Shown here: in pieces, positions 55,976 through 64,000 of the stretch
How positions within the stretch are numbered: the stretch's first letter is position 1
Layout: every line of letters begins with the position of its first letter
Source of the DNA: Mycolicibacterium sp. P9-64
GTDB taxonomy: Bacteria > Actinomycetota > Actinomycetes > Mycobacteriales > Mycobacteriaceae
Assembly: GCF_008329605.1 (NCBI RefSeq)
Contig: NZ_NPKO01000003.1
Location: forward strand, 248,001-312,000
Direction of reading: 5' to 3'
Length of the DNA stretch: 64,000 nucleotides
Program-made: the position numbers and the translations under genes
Notes under the pieces: model-generated
Told to the model about the DNA's origin: nothing
The model's input: the letters and a program-made list of their open reading frames with translations, nothing else
Database searches by the model: none

Positions 55976-57139
55976 CTAGCGGTTCCCCTCCCGCGCCATC
56001 AGGTCGACGAATTGATCGAACAGGTAGTTGGCGTCGTGCGGACCCGCTGCGGCCTCCGGGTGGTACTGCACCGAGAAGGCCCGGCCGTCGACCAGTTTGA
56101 TGCCTTCGACGACGCCGTCATTGGCGCAGGTGTGGCTGACCACCGCGCGGCCGAACTGCGTGTCGAACTCCTCGCCGGCCTCACCCTCGAGGGCAAACCC
56201 GTGGTTCTGGGCGGTGACGGCGACACGTCCGGTGGAGTGGTCCATCACCGGGACGTTGATGCCACGATGGCCGAACACCATCTTGTAGGTCGACCGGCCG
56301 AGCGCTCGGCCCAGGATCTGATTGCCGAAGCAGATACCGAACAGTGGGATTCCGGCTCCGAGCACCTCACGCGTCACCTCGACGACGTGGTCGGCGGTCG
56401 CCGGGTCGCCAGGTCCGTTGGACAGGAACACCCCGTCCGGTTTCAGCTCGGCGATCTGCTCAAAGCTCACCGACGACGGCATCACATGGCTGCGGATGCC
56501 GCGCCGCGCGAAGTTGCGCGGCGTGTTGGTCTTGATGCCGAGGTCGAGTGCAGCGACCGTGAACCGTTGCATGCCTTCGGGTTCCACGACGTAGGTGCTG
56601 TCGGTGCTCACCTCGCCTGCGAGGTCGGCGCCCAGCATCGAGGGCTGTCCGTTGACGCGTTCGAGCAGGTCGTCGGTGTCCGCGAGCGCATCCCCGCTGA
56701 ACACCCCGGCCTTCATCGACCCTGCGGTGCGCAGGTGGCGGACGACGGCTCGGGTGTCGATGCCTGCGATGCCCACGATGCCCTGGCGGACCAGTTCATC
56801 GTCGAGCGTGCCGGTGGCCCGCCAGTTCGACGCGCGCGGAGATGGATCCCGTACCGCGTACCCGGCTACCCAGATCTTGTCGGCGCGGCTCTCGGCGTCC
56901 TCGTGGTTCCAGCCGGTGTTGCCGATCTGCGGCGCAGTCGCGATGACGATCTGCCCGTGATAGCTCGGATCGGTCAATGTCTCCTGATAGCCGGACATTC
57001 CGGTGGAGAACACCGCCTCGCCCAGCGTCTGTCCGACAGCGCCGAACGCGGTTCCCGTGAACACCCGTCCGTCCTCGAGGACGAGCACTGCCCTGCCTGC
57101 GCCGGAGCGCGATCCGCTTCGCATCTTGCTGTCGCTCAT
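55976..57139 (-). CDS. carA: Carbamoyl-phosphate synthase small (glutaminase) subunit
   Basis: Releases ammonia from glutamine and passes it to CarB. The 387-residue protein begins with a short basic leader, then [13 protein letters not shown] near 17. The glutaminase domain has FLSNGPGDP near 245, the nucleophile in [14 protein letters not shown] (Cys near 277) and the histidine/glutamate pair in [12 protein letters not shown] near 360. The ATG overlaps the upstream membrane-protein stop as ATGA. Confidence 0.97.
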   Translation of the reverse strand: MSDSKMRSGSRSGAGRAVLVLEDGRVFTGTAFGAVGQTLGEAVFSTGMSGYQETLTDPSYHGQIVIATAPQIGNTGWNHEDAESRADKIWVAGYAVRDPSPRASNWRATGTLDDELVRQGIVGIAGIDTRAVVRHLRTAGSMKAGVFSGDALADTDDLLERVNGQPSMLGADLAGEVSTDSTYVVEPEGMQRFTVAALDLGIKTNTPRNFARRGIRSHVMPSSVSFEQIAELKPDGVFLSNGPGDPATADHVVEVTREVLGAGIPLFGICFGNQILGRALGRSTYKMVFGHRGINVPVMDHSTGRVAVTAQNHGFALEGEAGEEFDTQFGRAVVSHTCANDGVVEGIKLVDGRAFSVQYHPEAAAGPHDANYLFDQFVDLMAREGNR

Positions 57140-57642
57140 GCGGCGTCCTCCTCTCCTACCCAGTTGGCCAAGTCGCGACGGTCGTCGCCGCGGAATCCGG
57201 TGTCTATCTCCGTGCCCGACGGCAGCCGCCACCTGATCGCCAATATGCCGTCATGCGTCAGTGCCTTGCCTGCGATGCCGCGTTCGGTGCGGATCGCCGT
57301 GATCGCCTCGTCGGGAATCCAGATGGGGCCTGCGCCGGTGCGCTGCATCATGATTCCCTCCGGATAGCGGGTGAGCGTCGCCTTGGCCCGGAAACCGAGG
57401 TCGCCCACCGCAATTCGGTCCTGCCAACTAGGCGCGATGGTGCTGCCGACGTAGAGACCCTTGGTGGCAGGGATGATCGCGGGCCCGACGGTGTCGGGCA
57501 GTGGCGGCAGCGCGCCGATCAGCTCGGCCTGCCGCTGGGCGCGGTGCAACCAGCCGCGCATCATCTGGCGGATGAGGAACGCGATCAGCAGCACCACCAG
57601 GACCGCCATGATCAGCGATGCGACGAGCGTCGGCGTGTTCAC
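57136..57642 (-). CDS. Conserved membrane protein of the mycobacterial pyr operon (Rv1382 position)
   Basis: A 168-residue protein with one N-terminal transmembrane helix ([19 protein letters not shown], about 5-24), a basic juxtamembrane segment and a C-terminal domain (about 60-165) with [38 protein letters not shown], probably cytoplasmic. Function is unknown, but it is conserved between pyrC and carA in mycobacteria. The GTG overlaps the pyrC stop as GTGA. The closing [19 protein letters not shown] region may be a PH-like fold. Confidence 0.85.
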   Translation of the reverse strand: MNTPTLVASLIMAVLVVLLIAFLIRQMMRGWLHRAQRQAELIGALPPLPDTVGPAIIPATKGLYVGSTIAPSWQDRIAVGDLGFRAKATLTRYPEGIMMQRTGAGPIWIPDEAITAIRTERGIAGKALTHDGILAIRWRLPSGTEIDTGFRGDDRRDLANWVGEEDAA

Positions 57643-58985
57643 TGTGCCAATCCCCCGGTCGCTGTGCTCTCCCCCGCAAGCGGGGGGACCCCCAGCACCG
57701 GCGGACTCTTGCCGTCGCGTGCAGTGATCTTGCCGCGCAGCATCGTCAGCGTCACCACGGCGGGCAGCGTCATGGACTCGAACGGCGTGTTGTCCGAGCG
57801 GCTGGCGAGCGCAGTTCCCGCGACCGTCCACGAGGCGTTGGGGTCGACGACGGTCAGGTTGGCAGGCTCACCGACCTCCAGCGGGCGGCCCTGATCCGGC
57901 AGTCCCACGATGCGGGCCGGTGCCTCGCTCATGACGCGGGCGACGTCGCGCCAGCTCAACAGGCCAGTCCGAACCATGGTCTCGACGACCACCGATAGTG
58001 CCGTCTGGAGCCCGAGCATTCCTGGACGGGCCGCCGCGAACTCGCACATCTTCTCGTGTTCGGCGTGCGGGGCGTGATCGGTTGCGACGCAGTCGATGAT
58101 GCCATCGGCAAGCGCCTGGCGCAGTGCCTGCGCATCGCCTGCCTCTCGCAGCGGCGGGTTCACCCGGTTGGCACCGTCGTAGCTGGCCAAGCGTGAATCG
58201 TCGAGCAGGAGGTGGTGCGGGGTGACCTCGGCAGTGATCGAGATGCCTTGTTCCTTCGCCCATTTGACGAGCTCGACGGTGCCCGCGGTCGAGGCGTGGC
58301 AGATGTGCACCCGCGCGCCAGCATCGCGGGCGAGCAGCGCGTCGCGCGCCACGATCGATTCCTCCGCTGCCCTCGGCCAGCCGGCAAGGCCGAGCCGCGC
58401 GGCGTTGGGGCCCTCGTGCGCGACGGCGCCGACGGTGAGGCGGGGCTCCTCGGCGTGCTGAGCGATCAGCACGCCGATTCCCGTGGCGTACTCCAGGGCT
58501 CGGCGCATCACCAGCGGGTCGTCCACGCAGATGCCGTCGTCGGAGAACATCTTCACCCGCCCGACGCCTGCGGCCATCAGCCCCATCTCGGTGAGCTGGG
58601 TGCCTTCCAGACCGACTGTGACCGCGCCGACCGGGTGAACGTCGACGAGTCCGACCTCCTGGCCGCGGTGCCAGACGTGGTCGGTGACCACCGCGGTGTC
58701 GGCGACCGGGTTGGTGTTGGCCATCGCAAACACCGCAGTGAACCCACCGAGTGCTGCTGCCGCCGAACCGGTTTCGATGTCCTCTGCGTACTCGCGGCCG
58801 GGCTCGCGCAGGTGCGTGTGCAAATCGACGAAGCCAGGCAGCAACACCTGTCCCGCGGCGTCGATGACGTCGGCCGCGTCGGGAACCTTCAGCCCGGGTC
58901 CGATCGCCTCGATCTGACCGTCGGAGACCAGGACGTCGACGGCGTCACCCTCACCGTAGAGCCGTACGTTGCGGATCATGATCAT
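57639..58985 (-). CDS. pyrC: Dihydroorotase
   Basis: Cyclises carbamoyl-aspartate to dihydroorotate. The 448-residue amidohydrolase has the metal motif [18 protein letters not shown] near 52-69 and further zinc-ligand regions near [12 protein letters not shown] (about 240) and [12 protein letters not shown] (about 305). ATG 58985 overlaps the pyrB stop as ATGA; a second ATG two codons in (MIMIRN) is an equal candidate. A non-conserved tail of about 15 residues extends beyond the usual end. Confidence 0.96.
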   Translation of the reverse strand: MIMIRNVRLYGEGDAVDVLVSDGQIEAIGPGLKVPDAADVIDAAGQVLLPGFVDLHTHLREPGREYAEDIETGSAAAALGGFTAVFAMANTNPVADTAVVTDHVWHRGQEVGLVDVHPVGAVTVGLEGTQLTEMGLMAAGVGRVKMFSDDGICVDDPLVMRRALEYATGIGVLIAQHAEEPRLTVGAVAHEGPNAARLGLAGWPRAAEESIVARDALLARDAGARVHICHASTAGTVELVKWAKEQGISITAEVTPHHLLLDDSRLASYDGANRVNPPLREAGDAQALRQALADGIIDCVATDHAPHAEHEKMCEFAAARPGMLGLQTALSVVVETMVRTGLLSWRDVARVMSEAPARIVGLPDQGRPLEVGEPANLTVVDPNASWTVAGTALASRSDNTPFESMTLPAVVTLTMLRGKITARDGKSPPVLGVPPLAGESTATGGLAQ

Positions 58986-59932
58986 GCGCTGATCGCCTCC
59001 CGTCCTGCGCCGACCAGCAAGTGGAAGAGCACCGCCATCCGCACGTGCACACCGTTGGAAACCTGTTGCAGCACTGCCGATTGCGACGAGTCGGCCACCG
59101 ACGACGCGATCTCCATACCGCGCAGCATCGGCCCTGGGTGCAGCACCACCGTGTCGCTCGACAGCTGCGCAAGGCGCTTCTCCGAGAGCCCGTACAGCAC
59201 CGAGTACTCGCGCGCGGACGGGAAGAAGCCGCCGTTCATCCGCTCGGCCTGCACCCGCAGCATCAGCACCGCGTCGGCGGCGGGCAGTTCGGCGTCGAGG
59301 TTCTGCGACACCGTCACCGGCCAGCTGGATACGCCGACTGGCAGCAGCGTCGGCGGGGCGACCAGCACCACCTCGGCGCCGAGCGTGGCCAGCAGCAAGA
59401 CGTTGGAGCGGGCCACCCTGCTGTGCAGGATGTCGCCGACGATGACGACGCGCTTGCCGTCGATGCGGCCAAGACGCTGCCGGATGGTCAACGCGTCGAG
59501 AAGCGCCTGAGTCGGGTGCTCGTGCGTGCCGTCCCCCGCGTTGATCACGCTGGGTCCGCTCCCGTTGGGCTCGGCCGTCCACTCCGCAAGTTGTTGTGCC
59601 GCACCGGATGCCGGGTGCCGGATGATGAGGGCGTCAGCGCCGGCCGCGCGAAGCGTCAGTGCGGTGTCGCGCAGCGACTCCCCCTTCGACACCGACGAGC
59701 TCGATGCACTGACGTTGATGACGTCGCCGCTCATCCACTTGCCGGCCACCTCGAAGGACACCCGGGTGCGGGTGGAGTTCTCGTAGAACATCGTGATCAC
59801 GGTGCGGCCGCGCAAGGTCGGGAGCTTCTTGACTTCGCGGCCGACGAGGGCTTCGCGGAAACGGTCGGCGTCGTCGAGGATCGCGGTCGCTTCGTCCTTG
59901 GTGAGGTCGGCGGCCGACAGTAGGTGCTTCAC
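58982..59932 (-). CDS. pyrB: Aspartate carbamoyltransferase catalytic subunit
   Basis: Condenses carbamoyl phosphate and aspartate. The 316-residue chain carries the carbamoyl-phosphate motif [13 protein letters not shown] near 50-62, [17 protein letters not shown] near 75-91, the [12 protein letters not shown] region near 105-117, and [13 protein letters not shown] near 133-145. GTG 59932 starts the conserved [10 protein letters not shown] and overlaps the stop of an intervening mini-ORF. No regulatory pyrI is present, as usual in actinobacteria. Confidence 0.96.
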   Translation of the reverse strand: MKHLLSAADLTKDEATAILDDADRFREALVGREVKKLPTLRGRTVITMFYENSTRTRVSFEVAGKWMSGDVINVSASSSSVSKGESLRDTALTLRAAGADALIIRHPASGAAQQLAEWTAEPNGSGPSVINAGDGTHEHPTQALLDALTIRQRLGRIDGKRVVIVGDILHSRVARSNVLLLATLGAEVVLVAPPTLLPVGVSSWPVTVSQNLDAELPAADAVLMLRVQAERMNGGFFPSAREYSVLYGLSEKRLAQLSSDTVVLHPGPMLRGMEIASSVADSSQSAVLQQVSNGVHVRMAVLFHLLVGAGREAISA

Positions 59933-59997
59933 TCTGATCCTCTGCTCTTCGCGCAGGCGCTCATCGCGGGTCCTGCGCTCTTCGCGCAAGCGCTCAT
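59929..59997 (-). CDS. 22-codon mini-ORF between pyrR and pyrB, built from two repeat units
   Basis: The pyrR stop overlaps ATG 59997 as ATGA; the frame has two 33-bp units, each encoding MSACAKS followed by four variable residues, and its stop overlaps the pyrB GTG as GTGA. The unit core matches the zwf-opcA repeat, although unit length (33 against 32) and phasing differ: here the two units stay in frame as one peptide. A coupling role is more likely than a functional peptide. Confidence 0.55.
   Translation of the reverse strand: MSACAKSAGPAMSACAKSRGSE
59931..59997 (-). repeat. Two 33-bp direct repeats sharing the zwf-opcA repeat core
   Basis: Units 59997 to 59965 and 59964 to 59932 both begin ATGAGCGC and contain TGCGCGAAGAGC. 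They are about three-quarters identical to each other and share the first 18-20 bases with the 32-bp units at 2197. Confidence 0.85.
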
Positions 59998-60581
59998 CGC
60001 GCTGGTCCTCCGTATGGTGCGATCGACACCCCTTCGTGGCCGTCGTTCTCGGCCAGGCGCACCTTGACGTTCTCGCTGCGCGAGGTCGGGACGTTCTTGC
60101 CGACGTAGTCCGCGCGTAGCGGCAGTTCGCGGTGGCCGCGATCGAGCAGGACCGCAAGCTGCACCACCCGTGGGCGACCGATGTCGCGAAGGGCGTCCAG
60201 AGCGGCCCGCACGGAACGACCGGTGTAAAGCACGTCGTCGACCAGGATGACGAGCGCGTCATCGATTCCGCCGACGGGGATCGACGTCTCCTCGAGCGGG
60301 CGGGGCGGCTTGGATCCGAGGTCGTCGCGGTAGAGCGTGTTGTCGAGCGCGCCGTGTGGAACGGTGACGCCGGCGAACTCGTGGATCTTGCTGGCCAGCC
60401 GGGCGGCGAGCGTGACGCCGCGAGTGGGGATGCCCAGCAGGATCACGCGTGGCGCGTCGGGGCCGTCCAACGCGGTCTTCTCGATGATCTGATGCGCGAT
60501 GCGCGAGATGGTCCGGCCTACGTCGGCGGCGGACATCAATTCCCGGTCCGGGCTGTTCCCTGGGGCAGCTGGAACATCCAT
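59994..60581 (-). CDS. pyrR: PyrR, pyrimidine operon RNA-binding regulator / uracil phosphoribosyltransferase fold
   Basis: Binds a hairpin in pyr mRNA in the presence of UMP/UTP and lowers expression; in mycobacteria it represses translation. The 195-residue protein has the PRPP motif [22 protein letters not shown] near 105-126 and [19 protein letters not shown] near 45-63, plus the basic [21 protein letters not shown] near 145-165. ATG 60581 follows AAGGAGG by 11 bases and a well-formed PyrR-binding loop. It is the first gene of the operon. Confidence 0.96.
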   Translation of the reverse strand: MDVPAAPGNSPDRELMSAADVGRTISRIAHQIIEKTALDGPDAPRVILLGIPTRGVTLAARLASKIHEFAGVTVPHGALDNTLYRDDLGSKPPRPLEETSIPVGGIDDALVILVDDVLYTGRSVRAALDALRDIGRPRVVQLAVLLDRGHRELPLRADYVGKNVPTSRSENVKVRLAENDGHEGVSIAPYGGPAR

Positions 60582-60592
60582 AGTGACCTGGA

Positions 60593-60618
60593 CCTCCTTC
60601 TCCGCCTCTCTGGACGGA
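60593..60618 (-). promoter_or_regulatory. PyrR-binding hairpin and adjoining Shine-Dalgarno of the pyr operon
   Basis: TCCG (60618-60615) and CGGA (60604-60601) form a stem around the loop TCCAGAGAGG (60614-60605), which matches the conserved PyrR anti-terminator/binding loop known from Bacillus and used in M. smegmatis. The ribosome-binding sequence AAGGAGG (60599-60593) follows directly, so PyrR binding would sit next to it and hinder initiation of pyrR. TAAGCT (60652-60647) is a possible -10, giving a leader of about 60 bases. Confidence 0.8.
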
Positions 60619-60708
60619 TCGTTAAAGGACGTCGAACTTCCGCGGCAGCTTAACACCCGCGCTTCGCTCGCGGAAACGACGGGCTGCCGCGCGCTGTGCG
60701 CCGCTGAG

Positions 60709-60714
60709 TACGCT
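60709..60714 (+). promoter_or_regulatory. Leaderless -10 element (TACGCT) for the serine hydrolase gene
   Basis: TACGCT is at -12 to -7 from GTG 60721, predicting +1 on the start codon. It is divergent from the pyr operon, and the two -10 elements are about 60 bases apart. Confidence 0.45.
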
Positions 60715-60720
60715 GACACG

Positions 60721-61929
60721 GTGAATCTCGACGGCAATCAAGCCTCCATCCGCGAGGCGATCGACGCGGGTCTGCTCGCCGGTGCGGTCACCATGGTGTG
60801 GCAGGGCGGCAAGGTGTTGCAAGTGAGCGAACTGGGCCACCGCGACGTCAACGCCGGCCTGCCGATGCAGCGCGACACCATCTTCCGGATCGCGTCGATG
60901 AGCAAGCCCGTGACGGTGGCCGCAGCGATGACACTCGTCGAGGACGGCAAGTTCACGCTGAACGACCCGGTGGCGCCATATCTGCCCGAGATCGCCGACC
61001 TTCGGGTGATGGCCGACCCGGCCGGGCCGCTGGACAAGACCGTCTCGCTGCAACGGCCCATCACGTTCGACGACCTGATGACACATCGCAGCGGTCTGGC
61101 GTACGCGTTCTCGGTCGGCGCACCGCTGAGCCGCGCCTACGGCAAGCTGATGTTCCGTCAGGATCAGGACCGCTGGCTGGCCGAGCTGGCGCAGCTGCCG
61201 CTGGCCCATCAGCCGGGCGACCACCTCACCTACAGCCACGCCACCGACGTGCTCGGCATCGCGTTGTCGCGGATCGAGGGCAAGCCGCTGCCGGACGTGC
61301 TGGCCGAACGCGTCTTCGGTCCCCTCGGAATGACCGACTCCGGCTTCTCGGTGAGCCACGAGGGGCGTCGTCGGGCGGCGACGATGTACCAGCTTGACGA
61401 GCACAGCACGTTGCGCGACGACGTCATGGGCCCCGCACCGGTGGTGCCGCCGACGTTCTGCGCGGGCGGCGCCGGTCTGTGGTCGACCGCCGACGACTAC
61501 CTGGCCTTCATCAGGATGCTGCTCGGGAACGGCACCGTCGACGGGGTCCGCGTGCTGTCAGAGGAATCGGTGCGGTTGATGCGCACCGATCGGCTGACCG
61601 ACGAGCAGAAGAAGTTCCCGTTCCTCGGCATGCCGTTCTGGCGCGGCCGCGGCTTCGGACTGAACCTGTCGGTGGTGACCGATCCGGCGCAGTCCCGCCA
61701 GCTCTACGGGCCTGGCGGGCTTGGCACGTTCAGCTGGCCAGGGGCCTATGGCACGTGGTGGCAGGCGGACCCGTCGGCCGACCTGATCATGCTGTATCTC
61801 ATCCAGAACTATCCGGATCTGAACCCCGACGCTGCCGGCGCCGCGGTGGCGGGAAACACGGCGCTCGCCAAGCTGCAGGCGGCCCAGCCGCGGTTCGTGC
61901 GGCGCACCTACGAAGCGCTGGAGCTCTGA
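60721..61929 (+). CDS. Serine hydrolase of the beta-lactamase / penicillin-binding-protein-like family
   Basis: A 402-residue protein of the class C beta-lactamase-related family (esterase EstB/LpqK-like). The nucleophile motif is [16 protein letters not shown] near 57-72 (SxxK, Ser-Met-Ser-Lys), the tyrosine motif is in [12 protein letters not shown] near 170-181 (Y-S-H) and a [18 protein letters not shown] stretch near 337-354 corresponds to the third motif. There is no signal peptide, so it is probably cytosolic and not a beta-lactam resistance enzyme; an esterase or peptidase role is more likely. It overlaps the SDR-like gene's tail by 22 bases. Confidence 0.85.
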   Translation: MNLDGNQASIREAIDAGLLAGAVTMVWQGGKVLQVSELGHRDVNAGLPMQRDTIFRIASMSKPVTVAAAMTLVEDGKFTLNDPVAPYLPEIADLRVMADPAGPLDKTVSLQRPITFDDLMTHRSGLAYAFSVGAPLSRAYGKLMFRQDQDRWLAELAQLPLAHQPGDHLTYSHATDVLGIALSRIEGKPLPDVLAERVFGPLGMTDSGFSVSHEGRRRAATMYQLDEHSTLRDDVMGPAPVVPPTFCAGGAGLWSTADDYLAFIRMLLGNGTVDGVRVLSEESVRLMRTDRLTDEQKKFPFLGMPFWRGRGFGLNLSVVTDPAQSRQLYGPGGLGTFSWPGAYGTWWQADPSADLIMLYLIQNYPDLNPDAAGAAVAGNTALAKLQAAQPRFVRRTYEALEL

Positions 61930-62285
61930 GCCCACACCTCCGCACCCAGGCTGCGGGGTGATCGTGTCGCCCACCGATCGTGCGATCTCACGGCAGTTTC
62001 GGAGCTCACGGCGCGGATGACGGTGTCGAGGCGTCCGAACCTGTCCCGCACGACCTCGGTCACGCGGTGCCACTGGCGCTCGTCGGTCGTGTCGGCCGCG
62101 ATGGCCAACACCCGATCGGCCGAGTAGCCGTGCACGACCCTGACCACGCCGTCAGGGTGGCGGCCGATGACCGCCACCCTGCACCCGTCGGCGAGCAGCT
62201 GGTGGGCCATGCGGTATCCCGCATCGGTGTCACCGTCAAGCACGAGTACGACAGTGGTTGTGGTGTCAGTGGTTTCGCGGTCCAT
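61908..62285 (-). CDS. Truncated SDR-like Rossmann protein, possible gene remnant
   Basis: The 125-residue frame holds the first half of a short-chain dehydrogenase pattern: LVLDGDTDAGYRMAHQLLADGCRVAVIGRH near 12-42, a degenerate TGxxxGxG, then AIAADTTDERQWHRVTEVVRDRFGRLDTVI near 63-92 that parallels the VDVTD...FGRLDxLVNNAG region. From there the sequence departs and stops; the SDR catalytic Ser-Tyr-Lys half is missing. It may be a decayed enzyme or a short regulatory homologue. Its end is antisense to the hydrolase 3' end. Confidence 0.5.
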   Translation of the reverse strand: MDRETTDTTTTVVLVLDGDTDAGYRMAHQLLADGCRVAVIGRHPDGVVRVVHGYSADRVLAIAADTTDERQWHRVTEVVRDRFGRLDTVIRAVSSETAVRSHDRWATRSPRSLGAEVWAQSSSAS

Positions 62286-62347
62286 GACATCAATCAACGC
62301 CCGCGACCTAGGTGCACGATGTGCGCCGGTTGTGCGCTGGGCAGGAG

Positions 62348-63745
62348 TTACCCGGTGCGGGCCTCCGTGTGTTCGCGGCTGCGGCGGCGGTGTATGGCCA
62401 CGCCTGCACCGACGATGACCGCGGCCGAAATCGCCGAAAGCAAGATCGACGACTGCTGTCCGGGGTCGAAGGCCATCAGGACGAGGATCACCACGATGCC
62501 GACGACCGTCGCGATGGTCAGATACGGGAACAGCCACATCTTCACCGGGGCGCGCTCCCCCTCGGCGCGCATCTTGCGCCCAAGAACCAACTGGCTCGAT
62601 GCGATGGCGAGGTAGACGAACAACGCGACCGCGCCGCTGGTTGCCAGGAGATAGCCGAAGATCTTCTCCGGCAGCAGATAATTGCCGATCACGGCGACGA
62701 AGCCCACCACCATCGAAGCCAGTACTGCCACCCACGGGACACCGTTGCGCGTGAGCTTGCGCACCGCTTGCGGTGCGTCGCGGCGGGTAGCCAACGAGAA
62801 CAACATGCGGGACGCGGTGTACAGGGCGGAGTTCAGGCACGACGCCACCGCGGTGAGGATGACCAGATCCATGATCAAGCCGGAACCGGGGATGCCGATG
62901 GCTTCCAGCGTGGACTGGTATGACCCGTTGGGAAGCTGGTCGTAGGGCATCAGCGCGACGATCACGAAGATCGAACCGAGGTAGAACAACGAGATTCGCC
63001 AGATCACCGAATTGACGGCCTTGCTGATTCCGGTCTCGGGATCGGGCGACTCGGCGGCGGCGATGGTGACGATCTCGGTGCCCATGAAGGAGAACATGGT
63101 GACCAGCAGGCCAGCGATCACGGCACCGAATCCGTTGGGCATGAAGCCATCCGGCTCCCAGAGATGGTGAATGCCGCTGACGTGTGAATCCGGGAACAGC
63201 CCGAAGATGGCCGCAATGCCGATGCCGATGAATGCCACGATCGCGATCACCTTGACGAGTGCGAACCAGAACTCGAACTCGCCGTAGTTGCCGACGCTGG
63301 CGAGGTTGGTGACCGTGAGCAGCAACGTGACGGCCAACGCCCAAATCCATTGGGCCCCACCAATGAGGTTGGTCAGGATGTCCGCGGCGGCGGTGGCTTC
63401 GACGGGGATCACCAGAACCCAGAACCACCAATAGAGCCAACCGACGGTGAAGCCAGCCCAAGGGCCAAGCGCGCGTTCGGAGTAGACCGAGAACGACCCG
63501 GTATCGGGGTTGGCAGTGGCCATCTCGCCAAGCATCCGCATCACCAGGACCACCAGGGTGCCTGCGAGGAAATACGAGATCAGGACGGCCGGTCCGGCTT
63601 CCTTGATGGCGTTCTTGGAACCGACGAACAATCCCGCGCCGATTACCCCGGCGATCGAGATCATCGTGATGTGACGCGATTTCAGACTCGTGCCCAGCCC
63701 GCCGGGGAGTGCCTCCGTACCTGGTTCTGCTGTTCCTTTGCTCAT
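62348..63745 (-). CDS. Amino acid permease, APC superfamily (GABA/aromatic type)
   Basis: A 465-residue integral membrane transporter with 12 predicted helices. The amino-acid-transporter signature ISIAGVIGAGLFVGSKNAI near 31-49 is followed by GEMATANPDTGSFSVYSERALGPWAGFTVGWLYWWFWV near 74-111. The later TEIVTIAAAESPDPETGISKAVNSV near 223-247 is typical of GabP/CycA-like proteins. Substrate is not certain; GABA, D-alanine/D-serine or another small amino acid are all possible. ATG 63745 (or the GTG just before) starts the protein. It diverges from the flavoprotein gene. Confidence 0.9.
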   Translation of the reverse strand: MSKGTAEPGTEALPGGLGTSLKSRHITMISIAGVIGAGLFVGSKNAIKEAGPAVLISYFLAGTLVVLVMRMLGEMATANPDTGSFSVYSERALGPWAGFTVGWLYWWFWVLVIPVEATAAADILTNLIGGAQWIWALAVTLLLTVTNLASVGNYGEFEFWFALVKVIAIVAFIGIGIAAIFGLFPDSHVSGIHHLWEPDGFMPNGFGAVIAGLLVTMFSFMGTEIVTIAAAESPDPETGISKAVNSVIWRISLFYLGSIFVIVALMPYDQLPNGSYQSTLEAIGIPGSGLIMDLVILTAVASCLNSALYTASRMLFSLATRRDAPQAVRKLTRNGVPWVAVLASMVVGFVAVIGNYLLPEKIFGYLLATSGAVALFVYLAIASSQLVLGRKMRAEGERAPVKMWLFPYLTIATVVGIVVILVLMAFDPGQQSSILLSAISAAVIVGAGVAIHRRRSREHTEARTG

Positions 63746-63871
63746 CACTCAGCCATTGTGGGGGTCATGACCCAGTCGTGCGCGCTATCCGCGGAGAAAC
63801 TTGCAATGCAAAGCAATGCGGCACGAAGCCCACGGCGGCGGGTTCGCCAGCCCCACCATTGTCAGCAAAAT

Positions 63872-63887
63872 GCGTATGCCATACGCT
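63872..63887 (+). promoter_or_regulatory. 15-bp palindrome overlapping the -10 of the flavoprotein gene
   Basis: GCGTATG (63872-63878) and CATACGC (63880-63886) are perfect inverted arms around one base. The -10 TACGCT (63882-63887) lies in the right arm and predicts +1 at 63894, one base before GTG 63895. This is the layout of a repressor operator, for example a TetR-type dimer; no regulator gene is visible inside the window. Confidence 0.5.
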
Positions 63888-63894
63888 TAGCGCC

Positions 63895-64000
63895 GTGACC
63901 CAGCCGACCGTGTTGATCAATGGCGCCGGTGTCGCGGGACCTGCGTTGGCGCACTGGCTTTCTGGCAACGGCTACCGCGTGGTGATCGCCGAGCTGGCGC
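63895..64000 (+). CDS. FAD-dependent oxidoreductase, 5' part only
   Basis: Only the first 35 codons are in the window. They read a Rossmann dinucleotide-binding start, VTQPTVLINGAGVAGPALAHWL, with GxGxxGP typical of PHBH-type flavin monooxygenases (UbiH/TetX-like). The GTG fits the predicted +1. The frame runs off the end of the window, so family and length remain open. Confidence 0.8.
   Translation, partial: MTQPTVLINGAGVAGPALAHWLSGNGYRVVIAELA

Noticed and set aside
60721..61929. Beta-lactamase as an antibiotic-resistance gene
   Set aside because: No signal peptide and family features fit esterase-like serine hydrolases; resistance cannot be claimed.

Overview
The window is a 64-kb piece of a high-GC actinobacterial chromosome, almost certainly a non-tuberculous Mycobacterium/Mycolicibacterium. 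The gene order follows the M. tuberculosis block from tal (Rv1448c) to pyrR (Rv1379) nearly gene for gene. It carries genus-typical genes: the lprG–P55 lipoprotein/efflux pair, mycobacterial IHF, an MspA-family porin, a PriA without helicase motifs and OpcA. Many genes begin at GTG, and a TANNNT -10 element often sits exactly 7-12 bases before the start codon, the mark of mycobacterial leaderless transcripts. No rRNA, tRNA, CRISPR array, prophage or insertion sequence was seen.

Layout. 1-5.7 kb (+): tal-zwf-opcA-pgl (oxidative pentose phosphate pathway and NADPH), a small coiled-coil-like protein and a cytochrome P450. 5.7-13.8 kb (-): ppc, a coupled secreted protein and MspA-family porin, secG, tpiA-pgk-gap, and a solute-binding-domain protein. 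14-15.8 kb (+): an exported lipase. 15.8-20.7 kb (-): whiA-yvcK-rapZ-uvrC. 20.8-26.8 kb is an accessory block where M. tuberculosis has lprH and Rv1419: a gamma-glutamyltransferase lipoprotein, and opposite it an operon of an unrecognised 267-residue protein (possibly a degenerate class-IV aminotransferase fold), a MurL-type epimerase and a MurD2-type ligase, divergent from an acetyltransferase. 26.8-37 kb: riboflavin genes (ribH, ribBA, ribE, ribD), an rtcB remnant, lprG-P55, a 53-residue small gene, rpe, rsmB and fmt. 37-46 kb: lemA/DUF2207, priA, yhhN, two tandem HSL esterases, a YdeI-family protein and a Baeyer-Villiger monooxygenase. 46-50 kb (-): metK, coaBC, rpoZ, gmk, mihF. 50.8-51.6 kb: a decayed and an intact copy of a small secreted protein, where M. 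tuberculosis has PE15/PPE20. 51.7-60.6 kb (-): the pyr operon pyrR-pyrB-pyrC-(membrane protein)-carA-carB-pyrF with a recognisable PyrR-binding hairpin. The end holds a serine hydrolase, a truncated SDR-like protein, an amino-acid permease and the start of a flavoprotein.

Two themes deserve attention. First, the MurL/MurD2 pair implies a second way to put D-glutamate into peptidoglycan precursors by epimerising the nucleotide-linked L-Glu, normally the job of free glutamate racemase (MurI) in mycobacteria. Second, three operon junctions (zwf/opcA, pyrR/pyrB, carA/carB) contain inserted short repeats or palindromes. Each insert is an exact mini-ORF whose start and stop codons overlap or abut the neighbouring genes, so stop/start coupling stays unbroken; two of the three share the same core sequence. 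This is the organisation described for mycobacterial interspersed repetitive units (MIRUs).
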